Positions 16,201 through 24,306 of a stretch of DNA of 64,000 nt are shown piece by piece. Within the stretch, counting starts at the first letter, position 1. Every line of letters begins with the position of its first letter. A program made the translations under genes and the position numbers. The notes beneath the pieces are model-generated. The model was not told the DNA's origin. It did not search any database and was given only the letters and a program-made list of their open reading frames with translations. Location: the NCBI GenBank assembly GCA_018828385.1, contig JAHJVE010000003.1, forward strand, positions 214,021 to 278,020, written 5' to 3'. The stretch is from Gammaproteobacteria bacterium. GTDB taxonomy: Bacteria > Pseudomonadota > Gammaproteobacteria > Burkholderiales > Rhodocyclaceae.

Positions 16201-18144
16201 ATTCCGGTAACGGGGGCGTGCGACTCTTGCCACAGGAACAGCAACTTCGTGACCTGGAGTCCGTCCAGTATGGATCATGCGGGTCTGACACAATGCTCGA
16301 CCTGCCATAACGGTAGTTATCTGGCACAGAATGCCCAGGCGAAGTCGGTTTCGCACCAGGCAACGAATGCCCAGTGTTCCGATTGCCACAAGTCGACATC
16401 AAGCTGGGCGACAACGACCCAGGATCACTCGAAATTGACTCCCCCTGCGGTGATTGGCGGCCACACCTGCTCTACCGGTTGCCACAATGGGACACCCAAC
16501 AAAGGCTTGGCCAAGCTGGGTACGCATATCCCGACGACTGCACAGTGTGATAACTGCCACACCAATTTCACGGCTTTCGCGCCGGCAACAATGAGCCATG
16601 CCGGGACCGCCGGTGCGTGTATCAGTTGTCATGGCGGCGGGTATGTTTCGGTGAATGCACAAGCCAAGCACGCCACGCACATTGTGACGACGCAGTCTTG
16701 CGATACTTGTCACGGCACGATCGCCTGGAAGCCGGCCACCAATTTTCATGCTGGCGTGGCCACCGGAACGTGTGCGACATGCCACAACGGCAGCAATGCA
16801 ACCGGGAAGAACCTGACCCATATCCCGACTTCGCTGGCGTGCGACAGTTGCCACAATAATTTCGCTGCATTTTCTCCGGCCCAGATGAACCACGCCGGTA
16901 CATCCAGCCAGTGTTCAAGCTGTCACAGCGGCAACCATGTTGCCGTAAATGCGCTGGCCAAGCCGCTGACTCACGTCAGCACGACTGTCCAGTGCGACAC
17001 GTGCCACAAATCGACGACCACATGGACCGGGGCGATCTATGTCCATCCGGTTTCGGCAACCGGTGCTTGTTCCAATTGCCATAACGGATCGGTTCTGGGC
17101 GCGGATGGCAAGGGCGCTGGCCACGTCGCGACGACCGCCCAGTGCGACACCTGTCATAAATCGACGACGGTCTGGACCGGGGCTACATTTACCCATGCCG
17201 CATCGGCCGTCGGAACCTGCTCCAATTGTCACAACGGGGCATACGCCCCGGGCAAGGCATCCGGCCATATTCCGACGACCCTGCAGTGCGACAATTGCCA
17301 CAAAAACTACACGGCATTCAGGCCGGCCAACATGAGCCACACGGGAACGACAGGGCAATGTTTGTCGTGCCATAACGGCGGATACACCAGCGTCAATGCG
17401 CAAGCCAAGAATACCGGCCACCTCGCCACCAACGATTCCTGCGATGCGTGCCACCGCACGACAGCTTGGCTACCTGCCAGTTTTGCGCATACACCGGCCC
17501 AATTGGCGGGCAAGACCTGTGTGAGTTGTCATAACGGTACGACGGCTACGGGCAAGCCGGCACTGCATATCCCGACGTCCGAGGCGTGCAGCGTTTGCCA
17601 TCGGACCGGCGGGACATGGGTGCCAGTCATAACGCCGTATGCCCATACCGGGGTAACGACAGGGTCGTGCACCAACTGCCATGTCAACAGCTATCCCGGG
17701 ATGTCTTACAAGCCGCTGGCCAATCACGTACCGACGACGGCCAGTTGCGATGCCTGCCATACGAAGACAACCTGGTCCGCGCTTGCCGCCTTCAACCATG
17801 TCGGGGCGACGAATTGCCAGACTTGCCATAACGGCATGTATGTCGGAGTCAAAGGCAAGCATACAACCCATATCCCGACGACCCTTGCCGGGTTGCCCGG
17901 CAACGAATGTTCGCTATGTCATGTCGGTACCGCCTCGTTTATATCGGTATCAAGAATGAACCACGGCAGCATCCAGACGAACTGCAAGACCTGTCATGCC
18001 AGCACGACGGCTTATGACGTGGGTGGCGCCGAGAAGATCAGGTTGGGCGGGCACGAAGGCTCAAAAGCGACGGACGACTGTTCCCAGAGCGGTTGTCACA
18101 AGCCCCTGGGGAGAAAAGGGTCGCCCTACACAAAGTGGGACTGA
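13225..18144 (+). CDS. Giant multiheme c-type cytochrome with 58 CXXCH motifs
   Basis: A 1639-residue protein from a GTG start (GAGG 10 nt upstream). The signal peptide is LFLVVLAAAALLFGQWGSAFA. By hand count there are 58 CXXCH motifs, one CX3CH (CSTGCH) and two CX4CH (CASSGCH, CSQSGCH), so up to 61 hemes, about one per 27 residues. The sequence is a tandem array of roughly 45-residue two-heme units: HIPT...CDTCH...F.PA.M.H.G....C..CH.G....NA..K. These often pair into units of about 95 residues. Unlike the 24-heme neighbour it is poor in Lys and rich in Thr, Ser, Ala and Asn. No lipobox or anchor is seen. Position between the periplasmic cytochrome and the porin suggests an extracellular or trans-envelope conductor; its location is inference. 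Confidence 0.93.
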   Translation: MTYLARLFLVVLAAAALLFGQWGSAFAQTQADSAQNLSFDHNKTGYILDNAHKSVNCETCHTSGVFRGTPRACATCHAGAGARAPGKPATHIPTAATCDSCHRPGATSWSEKPTGFVKGASGHAINPLLGVTETNCQTCHNGAFIGANALTKPATHIQTSTACSTCHNTTAWTPATNPHAGVQPGTCATCHNSVNATGKTVDHIPTAATCDTCHKNFSTFVPARMDHSGLNGQCSTCHSGRFSSQSAQSKPATHLSTAQQCDTCHLSTTSWAVATFDHANRPQNSQCSDCHTPGGSGLSKPANHVPTAAACDTCHTNFVSFSPAQMNHGGTAANCSSCHNGAFISVNALSKSGRHIPTVVQCDSCHTSGFVSWSPAKMNHTGLDGQCASCHSGGYLPQNAQAKTATHISTTAQCDSCHGSTATWATATFNHANTSPAVAGRCSSCHNGANALGKSVNHIPTAGQCDSCHNTFTAFSSVAMSHAGTAGTCNSCHNGNFAFANALAKTAVHIPTGAQCDSCHTGGFNTWSPAVMNHTGLNGQCSTCHGGGYVSQNALDKPLTHVSTTAQCDTCHASTTSWATATYSHDASAIGRCDTCHGVTALGKSARHIPTVTTAANCGSCHNNYASFKPAAMDHAATGGAACATCHGGAYVSQNALTKPATHIQTSAACDSCHGNGNGYTSWTSGSFNHATATPSVLGRCASCHNGVTAQSKSAVHVPTGNATSCEDCHGTTYTAFKPARMNHALSSEACATCHSGAYTGQGALAKPINHIPATAACDTCHQNSNFVSWAPSSMDHTGQTQCSTCHSGAYLAQNAQTKPSTHISTNAQCASSGCHTAPTGTSQGSWRVGSIPNHALFTPSVAVGDHSCNGCHNGTAGKGIAKPATHIPTTAFCDTCHTNFNAFAPASMSHAGITNGCASCHGGAHVALNAQAKPSSHVPTSSSCETCHGSTSFTAFKPASMNHSTATGVACATCHGGAYTGQGASAKPVGHIPVTGACDSCHRNSNFVTWSPSSMDHAGLTQCSTCHNGSYLAQNAQAKSVSHQATNAQCSDCHKSTSSWATTTQDHSKLTPPAVIGGHTCSTGCHNGTPNKGLAKLGTHIPTTAQCDNCHTNFTAFAPATMSHAGTAGACISCHGGGYVSVNAQAKHATHIVTTQSCDTCHGTIAWKPATNFHAGVATGTCATCHNGSNATGKNLTHIPTSLACDSCHNNFAAFSPAQMNHAGTSSQCSSCHSGNHVAVNALAKPLTHVSTTVQCDTCHKSTTTWTGAIYVHPVSATGACSNCHNGSVLGADGKGAGHVATTAQCDTCHKSTTVWTGATFTHAASAVGTCSNCHNGAYAPGKASGHIPTTLQCDNCHKNYTAFRPANMSHTGTTGQCLSCHNGGYTSVNAQAKNTGHLATNDSCDACHRTTAWLPASFAHTPAQLAGKTCVSCHNGTTATGKPALHIPTSEACSVCHRTGGTWVPVITPYAHTGVTTGSCTNCHVNSYPGMSYKPLANHVPTTASCDACHTKTTWSALAAFNHVGATNCQTCHNGMYVGVKGKHTTHIPTTLAGLPGNECSLCHVGTASFISVSRMNHGSIQTNCKTCHASTTAYDVGGAEKIRLGGHEGSKATDDCSQSGCHKPLGRKGSPYTKWD

Positions 18145-18183
18145 TTTGTGGGGCGAGAAATTGGGACGATTTCACGGTAAATC

Positions 18184-20562
18184 ATGAAGAAAGTGAAAAT
18201 GGCTGGGCGTATCTTTAAAAATGCCGTGCTGTCGGCAATGGTGGCGAAAGTCGCCCGGTTTGTTGTGGTTTTATCTTTGCTGGCGAGTGCCAATGCCTTT
18301 GCCGCGATCATCGAAACGATCGATGTTGCGCGGGTCGGTGATCAGGCCGAGGTGACGATCCGCTTTACGACGGAGATTCAATACACCCGGCATACCCCCG
18401 GTGACGAAGGGAAGTTCCTGCGCGTTTTCTTTCGGCTGACCAAACCCGGGGTTTCGGAAAGCGAGTTGATGCAGGAAGTGCGACGGTCCCCGAAAAACGA
18501 CCTGCTTCCGCCGTTTACCGTCGCCTATCCAGAACTGGTAAACGGCATGCTGATTACCTTTGCCAAGCCGACGAAGTTTATTGTTCGGGCTGGCGATGAC
18601 AGTCGCAGCATCGTCGTCATGGTCCCCGTGCCACCGCTGCCGGCCAAGGGCAAGGATGTCGCCGTTGCAAAAGGCAAGCCCGCCGACAAGCCGGCACCTC
18701 TCGCCATAGAGACGCCTGCCGTAGCACCCGTTGTCGCCGATGTGCCGACTGGTTCGGCGACTGCTCCTGCGCAGACGCCGGACGCCAACAAGCCCGAAGC
18801 TGCTCCTGTCTTGTCAGCAGCGAAAGTCGAAGAGATGGCTCATGCCTTTCTGCTCGATGGGCAGGAGGCTTTCGAGAAGGGGGATTATCCGAAGGCGATC
18901 AATCGCATGAACCGCATCCTGAGTCTTCCGCAAAATGAACGGACCAAGTCGGCGCAGGCGCTGATTGGCGAGGCGCGCGAGAAAAACGGTGAAATTGCCA
19001 AGGCGCGTGCTGAATACAATCTTTATCTGAAGCTTTATCCCGACTCTCCAGAGGTGCCGAAAATCAAGCAGCGGCTTGCCGCCTTGCCTGCCGTCGATAC
19101 GGTTCGCCGGCCGCGGGCGCGCGTTGTTCGTGATGACAGACCCGCCGAATGGACGGTCTACGGCAGCCTTTCCTCTTATTTCTTTGGTGGCCAGTCGAAG
19201 CAGGATGACGGGCCGATGAAGCGTGACCAGGAATCGCTGGTGTCCTCGCTGAATTTCAGCGCCCGACTGCGGGATTCGGTGACCGATACGCGCTTTGTAT
19301 TCCGCGACACCGACAGCCGGAATTTCATGCGGCCGAGCCGCAACTACAATCGCATCTACTCCGCCTATGCCGAGCGGACCGATCGCGAGATCGGCTATTT
19401 TGTCCGCGTCGGGCGACAGAACCCCAATGGTGCCGGCGTGCTCGAGCGCTTTGACGGGGTCACCGGCAGCTATAACCTGACCCCCGACTTCAAGGTGGCA
19501 GCGGTATATGGTGAGGCGGTTGAGTTCGGCTCGCCGTTCAAGAAGAATTTTTATGGTGGCAGTGTTGAACTGGCTCCGCAGGTCGGGTGGCCTGGAGCAA
19601 GCCTCTATGGCATCGAGCAGAATATTGACGGGATTCTGAATCGTCGTGCCGTTGGCTCGGAGTTCCGTTACTTCGACGGTCAGGTTACGGCTTTCGGCCT
19701 CGTCGATTATGACGTCCTCTACAAGGGCGTAAACATCGGCATGGCGCAGGCTAATTACCTCGACAAATGGAACAACAATTACTTTGTTTCCTACGATTAC
19801 CGGCAGAGTCCGACCTATAGCCTGACCAATGCGCTGTCGACCACAGGATATTCGACGGTGACCGATCTGGTCGGCAATGTCGGGGTCAGCGGGGCGCGCC
19901 AACTGGTTTCGGAAATGACGGCATTGTCTACGATGTTCGCGACAGGGGTGACAATTCCAGTCGGAGAGCGCTGGCAGTTTGGCGCCGATTACCGGATGTC
20001 CGAAATTACCGGAACCAATGCCACCATTCCTCTTGCCCAGATGTGCAAGGAAATCCAGGACGATGCCAATCCCAATGATCCGCTTTGCGTCGATGGGCCG
20101 CGCGGTACGCTGCGGATTTCCGAAATGGGGATCTGCCAGGTCGACAGTTATGACCTGGTTACGCGAACCTGTCGTGCCACATCCGATGCATCCGGTCGAA
20201 CCAACATGTATTCCGCGCAGGCTATCGGTACCAACCTGTTTGTTCCGAACGGGGTGGGGGTCGTCTACCTTGGTTATATTGCCGGTCCCAACTACACCGG
20301 CCAGAACCTGGGTTTGAGCTATATCTTCCCGTTTTATGAAAACTGGCGACTGGAAAGTAATGCCCGCTACTACACGCAGAAGAGTGACAGTGGACAGAAC
20401 ATGACCCAGTTTTCACCGAGCATGAAACTGGTGTACCAGTGGCGGAACAGTCTGTCTCTGGAAGGGGAACTCGGTTACAGTGAGTCGAACAATACGGGGA
20501 CTACGGTTAGCAAGAACAGGCGCGAATATCTCTATCTCGGTCTTCGTTGGGACTACCGCTAG
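18184..20562 (+). CDS. Outer-membrane barrel with N-terminal AMIN-like and TPR regions (cytochrome conduit porin candidate)
   Basis: A 792-residue protein. Signal peptide to about residue 40; beta-rich AMIN-like domain at about 42-148; Pro/Ala-rich linker at about 149-212; TPR-like helices at about 214-302 (FLLDGQEAFEKGDYPKAINRMNRIL, a block with YNLYLKLYPDSPE); then a C-terminal outer-membrane barrel at about 320-792 ending LRWDYR. A loop near residues 620-665 contains four cysteines (MCKEI, PLCVD, GICQV, RTCRA). It follows the giant cytochrome by 39 bp in the same direction. It is likely the barrel through which cytochromes contact across the outer membrane, with the periplasmic part as a docking module (inference). 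Confidence 0.8.
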   Translation: MKKVKMAGRIFKNAVLSAMVAKVARFVVVLSLLASANAFAAIIETIDVARVGDQAEVTIRFTTEIQYTRHTPGDEGKFLRVFFRLTKPGVSESELMQEVRRSPKNDLLPPFTVAYPELVNGMLITFAKPTKFIVRAGDDSRSIVVMVPVPPLPAKGKDVAVAKGKPADKPAPLAIETPAVAPVVADVPTGSATAPAQTPDANKPEAAPVLSAAKVEEMAHAFLLDGQEAFEKGDYPKAINRMNRILSLPQNERTKSAQALIGEAREKNGEIAKARAEYNLYLKLYPDSPEVPKIKQRLAALPAVDTVRRPRARVVRDDRPAEWTVYGSLSSYFFGGQSKQDDGPMKRDQESLVSSLNFSARLRDSVTDTRFVFRDTDSRNFMRPSRNYNRIYSAYAERTDREIGYFVRVGRQNPNGAGVLERFDGVTGSYNLTPDFKVAAVYGEAVEFGSPFKKNFYGGSVELAPQVGWPGASLYGIEQNIDGILNRRAVGSEFRYFDGQVTAFGLVDYDVLYKGVNIGMAQANYLDKWNNNYFVSYDYRQSPTYSLTNALSTTGYSTVTDLVGNVGVSGARQLVSEMTALSTMFATGVTIPVGERWQFGADYRMSEITGTNATIPLAQMCKEIQDDANPNDPLCVDGPRGTLRISEMGICQVDSYDLVTRTCRATSDASGRTNMYSAQAIGTNLFVPNGVGVVYLGYIAGPNYTGQNLGLSYIFPFYENWRLESNARYYTQKSDSGQNMTQFSPSMKLVYQWRNSLSLEGELGYSESNNTGTTVSKNRREYLYLGLRWDYR

Positions 20563-20665
20563 GCATTGCTTGTCATCCAGCCTGTTGGCGTGATTTCTGG
20601 CAACTTCCGGGTTGCCAGACTCATTTGCAGCACTATCAAATTCAGAATATTTCGGTGACCCCCAT

Positions 20666-21889
20666 ATGACTTTTGTTTACATCGTTGTGGCCAGTATTGC
20701 GCTATCCCTGCTCGTGCTGTGGGGGCTTGGAAAATATGCGGCCAACAAATCGACCGCCGTCGACAAGGTCGACATCGCAGCGGCATTGCGTGAATTGTTG
20801 CTGGCCAAGGCGGAAGGCCGTATTGATCAGGCCGAATTCGAGCGACAACAGGCGCAGCTCCACGCGGCCGTTCTCGAGCCTGCACAGGCGCCGGCGGGAT
20901 TTCAGCTACCCGGAAAAAAACTTGGCTTGGTTGCTGGCGGGGTAGTCCTGGCCATCGCCGTGGCTGCCATCTGGGTTGCCTCGCCTGCCGGCGATACGCC
21001 GAAAACGGCCGTCGTCAGCGATTCAGTTGGCGTGCCGGAGGAAAAAAATAGTGTTCAGGCGAGCAGCGGAGGCGACCTGAATACGGTCGTCAAGAAACTG
21101 GCTGACAAGATGGCCAAGGACCCGAACAACGGGGAAGGCTGGCTGTTGCTGGCCAAGACCTACAGCGAACTGCGCCGCCACGGCGAGGCCGACGCGGCCT
21201 ACGCCAAGGCCTCGGCTCTGATTGCGCTCGATGCGCAGGCGCTGGCCGACTGGGCTGACGCCCATGTGATGACCAAGGATCGCCAGTGGGATGATGCGGC
21301 GAGAAAGATCGTCAAGCGTGCCCTGGCGGCCGATCCAAAACACGTTAAGGCGCTGGCATTGGCGGGCAGCGAGGCTTTTGGTCGGGGCGACTACAAGGCT
21401 GCCATCGATTTCTGGAAGCGCATGAAGTCTGCTGCGCCGGCGGATTCAATGGACAGCAAGCTGGCGGATGCCAACATTGCCGAAGCCAACACCATGCTGA
21501 CCGGCAAGAAGCCAACTGAGGCAGCGTCTGCACAGCCGGCGGTGACCGTTGGTGCGGTGGCCGGGGTGGTGACGCTGAGTCCGAAGCTGAAGGGCAAGGT
21601 GGCCGCCGGCGATACGCTGTTCGTTACCGCGAAGGCATTGGAAGGAAATGGCCCACCGCTGGCGGTGTGGCGTTACCAGGGTTCGGATTTCCCGATCGAG
21701 TTTCGCCTGGATGACAGCTCGGCCATCATGCCGGGACGCACGATTTCGCAGTTTTCCGAAGTCCTCGTGACGGCCAAGGTTTCGAAGAGCGGCAGCGCCG
21801 AGCCGGCCAAGGGTGACCTGCTGGCTACGCCGGTCAAAGCCAGGCTGGGCAATACGACGCTGGTCGTGGAACTGAACGCGGAGCGCTGA
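20666..21889 (+). CDS. ccmI: CcmI/CycH-like cytochrome c maturation protein
   Basis: About 407 residues. An N-terminal membrane helix (FVYIVVASIALSLLVLWGL) is followed by a heptad-like segment ALRELLLAKAEGRIDQAEFE typical of CcmI, and a second helix (LGLVAGGVVLAIAVAAIWV). TPR repeats come next (GWLLLAKTYSELRRHGEADAAYAKA). The C-terminal CycH-type domain contains LFVTAKALEG, PPLAVWR and FRLDDSSAIMPG. CcmI holds apocytochrome c C-termini for heme attachment. No other ccm gene is next to it, so this copy may be dedicated to the multiheme proteins upstream. It ends flush against the convergent hypothetical gene. Confidence 0.85.
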   Translation: MTFVYIVVASIALSLLVLWGLGKYAANKSTAVDKVDIAAALRELLLAKAEGRIDQAEFERQQAQLHAAVLEPAQAPAGFQLPGKKLGLVAGGVVLAIAVAAIWVASPAGDTPKTAVVSDSVGVPEEKNSVQASSGGDLNTVVKKLADKMAKDPNNGEGWLLLAKTYSELRRHGEADAAYAKASALIALDAQALADWADAHVMTKDRQWDDAARKIVKRALAADPKHVKALALAGSEAFGRGDYKAAIDFWKRMKSAAPADSMDSKLADANIAEANTMLTGKKPTEAASAQPAVTVGAVAGVVTLSPKLKGKVAAGDTLFVTAKALEGNGPPLAVWRYQGSDFPIEFRLDDSSAIMPGRTISQFSEVLVTAKVSKSGSAEPAKGDLLATPVKARLGNTTLVVELNAER

Positions 21890-22858
21890 TCAGACGGGCA
21901 GGTAGGCCGGAAACAGTGGCGCCCGGCCAGTGGCCAGGTAGTTTTTGCAGCGTTCGATGTATTCCCGGGTGCTTTTCGGCATGGCCGTTCTGGCCCGGGA
22001 GATATAGAAAATGAGGTCACGGCCCTGGCGGATCAGTTGCAGGCCGTCCGACAGGTTGTAGGTGAAAGGTGCGCTGAACACCGCCGGGCCGGTCAACAGA
22101 TTGAGGTCGGCAAGGCGTTCGCCGGCGGTCACCATGCGCGCCCAGACGTCGAAGATGTCGGCATCCGTGCGCAGTGTTTCAGTCTTGATCTTGGCGGCAA
22201 TGGCCAGGTCGCGGATGGGGGCTTCGATGTCGGCGAAAGCCGGAATTCCGCTGAAATTGTCGATCATCGTGTTGGAGATCAGGTCGATGTCGCGCAGAAC
22301 CTGGCCGATTTTGATGTAGCGGCTTTCGTAAAAGTCTTCGAGCGGGATCGAGAAGGCGCGGAAAGGTTCGCCCCACAACTCGTCGATGCCTTCTTCGCCG
22401 CTCCGGTGCATGACGCAGCGGCCGAGTTCCATGGCGTCGAGCAGGCATTTGCCGCATTCGCGCATGAGCGGGTTGTCGCTAAGAATTTCGATGCCGCAGG
22501 CCTGCAGTTCGACCAGTTTACGGAAAATGTCGGCCGCCCGATTGAACAGTGCGCCGGCCAGCATGGCGCCCTTGACGCGCTTGCGCGCCGGGTCGGCTTC
22601 GGCTTCGTAGGTGCTGCGCGCCTCGTTCAGGCGGGTGCCAGGAATGTTGAGGCCGTGCTCGGTGTGGTTGAACAGCCGCCGGGTCAGGGCGTCGATCAGT
22701 TTTTTCTTGGCTTCCAGTGTGTCGGCCGGCACCGGGTAGGTCTTGATCCAGTAACCGTCGTAGAAAACACGCTCCAGGCCGTCGATAATTCGACGCGTGC
22801 CTTCCGGGGGGGTGTCGGAGGTGCTGGGTACGTGGGCCAGTTGGTGCGCTGTATTCAT
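21890..22858 (-). CDS. Conserved hypothetical protein
   Basis: A 322-residue, mostly helical, apparently soluble protein with no signal peptide or membrane helix. I do not recognise a family. Recurring features are charged helices with scattered cysteines (ACGIEILSDN, ECGKCLLDAMELGRCVMH). The open frame continues upstream as meaningless arginine-rich sequence antisense to the sensor kinase gene, so the ATG at 22858-22856 (MNTAHQLAHVPS) is taken as the start. It is convergent with ccmI; about 95 bp separate it from the kinase stop. No function proposed. Confidence 0.65.
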   Translation of the reverse strand: MNTAHQLAHVPSTSDTPPEGTRRIIDGLERVFYDGYWIKTYPVPADTLEAKKKLIDALTRRLFNHTEHGLNIPGTRLNEARSTYEAEADPARKRVKGAMLAGALFNRAADIFRKLVELQACGIEILSDNPLMRECGKCLLDAMELGRCVMHRSGEEGIDELWGEPFRAFSIPLEDFYESRYIKIGQVLRDIDLISNTMIDNFSGIPAFADIEAPIRDLAIAAKIKTETLRTDADIFDVWARMVTAGERLADLNLLTGPAVFSAPFTYNLSDGLQLIRQGRDLIFYISRARTAMPKSTREYIERCKNYLATGRAPLFPAYLPV

Positions 22859-22953
22859 GGTTCTCTGCAGAAAAGCCTGGATACGATTTGGACAGTTATT
22901 GGTTGAATAACTTCCGGATAGTCGTTCGCGGCTTTTCAGGGTGAGCGTGTTGA

Positions 22954-24306
22954 TTAGCGAGCCGGGAATTGTACAGTGACCAATAGGCCTTTTGGCGTAA
23001 TTGATGTGTCGAGTTTCAGATTGGCGCCATGTAGTTCGGCGATTCGGGCGACGATGGCCAGCCCGAGGCCGCTGCCTGGCTGGCTGCCCTGGTTGAGCCG
23101 GTGGAAGCGGCGGAGGACGGACTCGCGTTCTTCTGCCGGGATGCCCGGGCCGCTGTCGGCGACCGAGAGGGTGACGAATCCGTTGGCGCGCGCTACATCG
23201 ACACGTACCTGGCCGCCCTCGGGGGTGTAGCGAACGGCGTTGTCGACGAGGTTGCGGATCAGTACCCCCAGCCATTCGGGCTGCCCGGTGACTTGACAGT
23301 CGGGGCTGGCGGCGAGGTCGAACTCGATGTTTTTGGCCAGAATCTGCGGGCCGAGATCGGCGCAGACTTCTTCGGCCAGCCCGGCCAGATCGACGGTTTT
23401 CGGGGCAGGCAGGCCGGATTCGGGGTCGAGGCGGGCCAGGTGCAGCATCTGGTCGACGAGGTGGGCGGCGCGGGTCAGGCCGCTTTGCAACTGGTTCAGC
23501 GAGCGGTCGCGTTCGTCGTCGTCGCGAGCCCGCTGGGCGACCTGCAACTGGGCCTGCAGCGCGGCGAGCGGGGTGCGTAGTTCGTGCGCGGCGTCGGCGG
23601 TGAAGCGGCGTTCGGCTTCGAGCGTGTGTTCGACGCGCTGGAAGAGACCGTTGAGCGATTCGAGCAGGGTGCGGATTTCTTCGGGGGCGGCGGCCGGCTG
23701 TACCGGCTGCAACTGCTGCGGGTCGCGGCTGGCGATCTGGCGCGCGATGCCGTCCAGTGCCGCAAAGCCCTGTCGGGTGGCTAGCCAGACCCAGAGGCCG
23801 ATGAGCGGCAGACCGAAGAGCGCCGGGAAGAGCAGGCGCCAGGCGATGTGGCCGATCAGCTCGTCGCGGACGTGGTGGTTTTCGCTGACCTGGACCTGCA
23901 GGTTGTGGTCCTCGTTCCACTGGCTGTAATGCCGCCAGTGGCCATCGTCGCCGGTGCGCGTTTCGGAAAAGCCGGTTTCCACGGTCAACGGGAATTTCGG
24001 GGCATTTTTCGAACGCATGAGCAAGGTGCCGTCGTCGCGCCAGATCTGGAAACGCAGGCGACGCTGGTATTTGTGCGTCACTTCGCCGAGGTCCTCGATG
24101 TCGTCACCCTCTTCGTGGCTGGCCAGGGCGAGCAGGGTCTGTCCGGCCTGGCTTAGCTGGGCGTCGAACAGTTCATCGACTTCGTGGTGGGCGTCGATGT
24201 AGCTGAAAACCATGGTGACGAGCCAGGCTGCAGCGACGCCGCCGAGCAGCAGACCAAGCAGGCGGCGGCGCAGCGAGAACCAGACGGTGGTGGTTTCGCC
24301 ACTCAT
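22954..24306 (-). CDS. QseC/PmrB-type sensor histidine kinase
   Basis: A 450-residue class I histidine kinase. Two membrane helices (residues about 15-33 and about 158-178) flank a periplasmic domain. The phosphoacceptor box is ADAAHELRTPLAAL, with N-box LIRNLVDNAVRYTPEGG and G-boxes VADSGPGIP and GSGLGLAIV. Its start overlaps the response-regulator stop. It is the last gene of the SHP/DHC/cytochrome b operon, so it probably controls that operon. The periplasmic domain is acidic and His-rich (EEGDDIEDLGEVTHKYQ, NHHVRDE), compatible with metal or cation sensing, but the ligand is unknown. Confidence 0.9.
   Translation of the reverse strand: MSGETTTVWFSLRRRLLGLLLGGVAAAWLVTMVFSYIDAHHEVDELFDAQLSQAGQTLLALASHEEGDDIEDLGEVTHKYQRRLRFQIWRDDGTLLMRSKNAPKFPLTVETGFSETRTGDDGHWRHYSQWNEDHNLQVQVSENHHVRDELIGHIAWRLLFPALFGLPLIGLWVWLATRQGFAALDGIARQIASRDPQQLQPVQPAAAPEEIRTLLESLNGLFQRVEHTLEAERRFTADAAHELRTPLAALQAQLQVAQRARDDDERDRSLNQLQSGLTRAAHLVDQMLHLARLDPESGLPAPKTVDLAGLAEEVCADLGPQILAKNIEFDLAASPDCQVTGQPEWLGVLIRNLVDNAVRYTPEGGQVRVDVARANGFVTLSVADSGPGIPAEERESVLRRFHRLNQGSQPGSGLGLAIVARIAELHGANLKLDTSITPKGLLVTVQFPAR

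Noticed and set aside
13400..18000. Regularly spaced short repeats that might suggest a CRISPR array
   Set aside because: The periodicity comes from codons for CXXCH and HIPT motifs in one open reading frame; there are no identical repeats with unique spacers.
22859..23920. Upstream extension of the hypothetical gene at 21890-22858
   Set aside because: The added residues are arginine/proline-rich antisense of the sensor kinase gene; the internal ATG gives a sensible protein.
23965..24000. Repeat-like ACGGTCAACGGG in the QseC-type kinase gene
   Set aside because: One core mismatch and poor match of the flanking A/T tracts; the protein segment is plausible without it.
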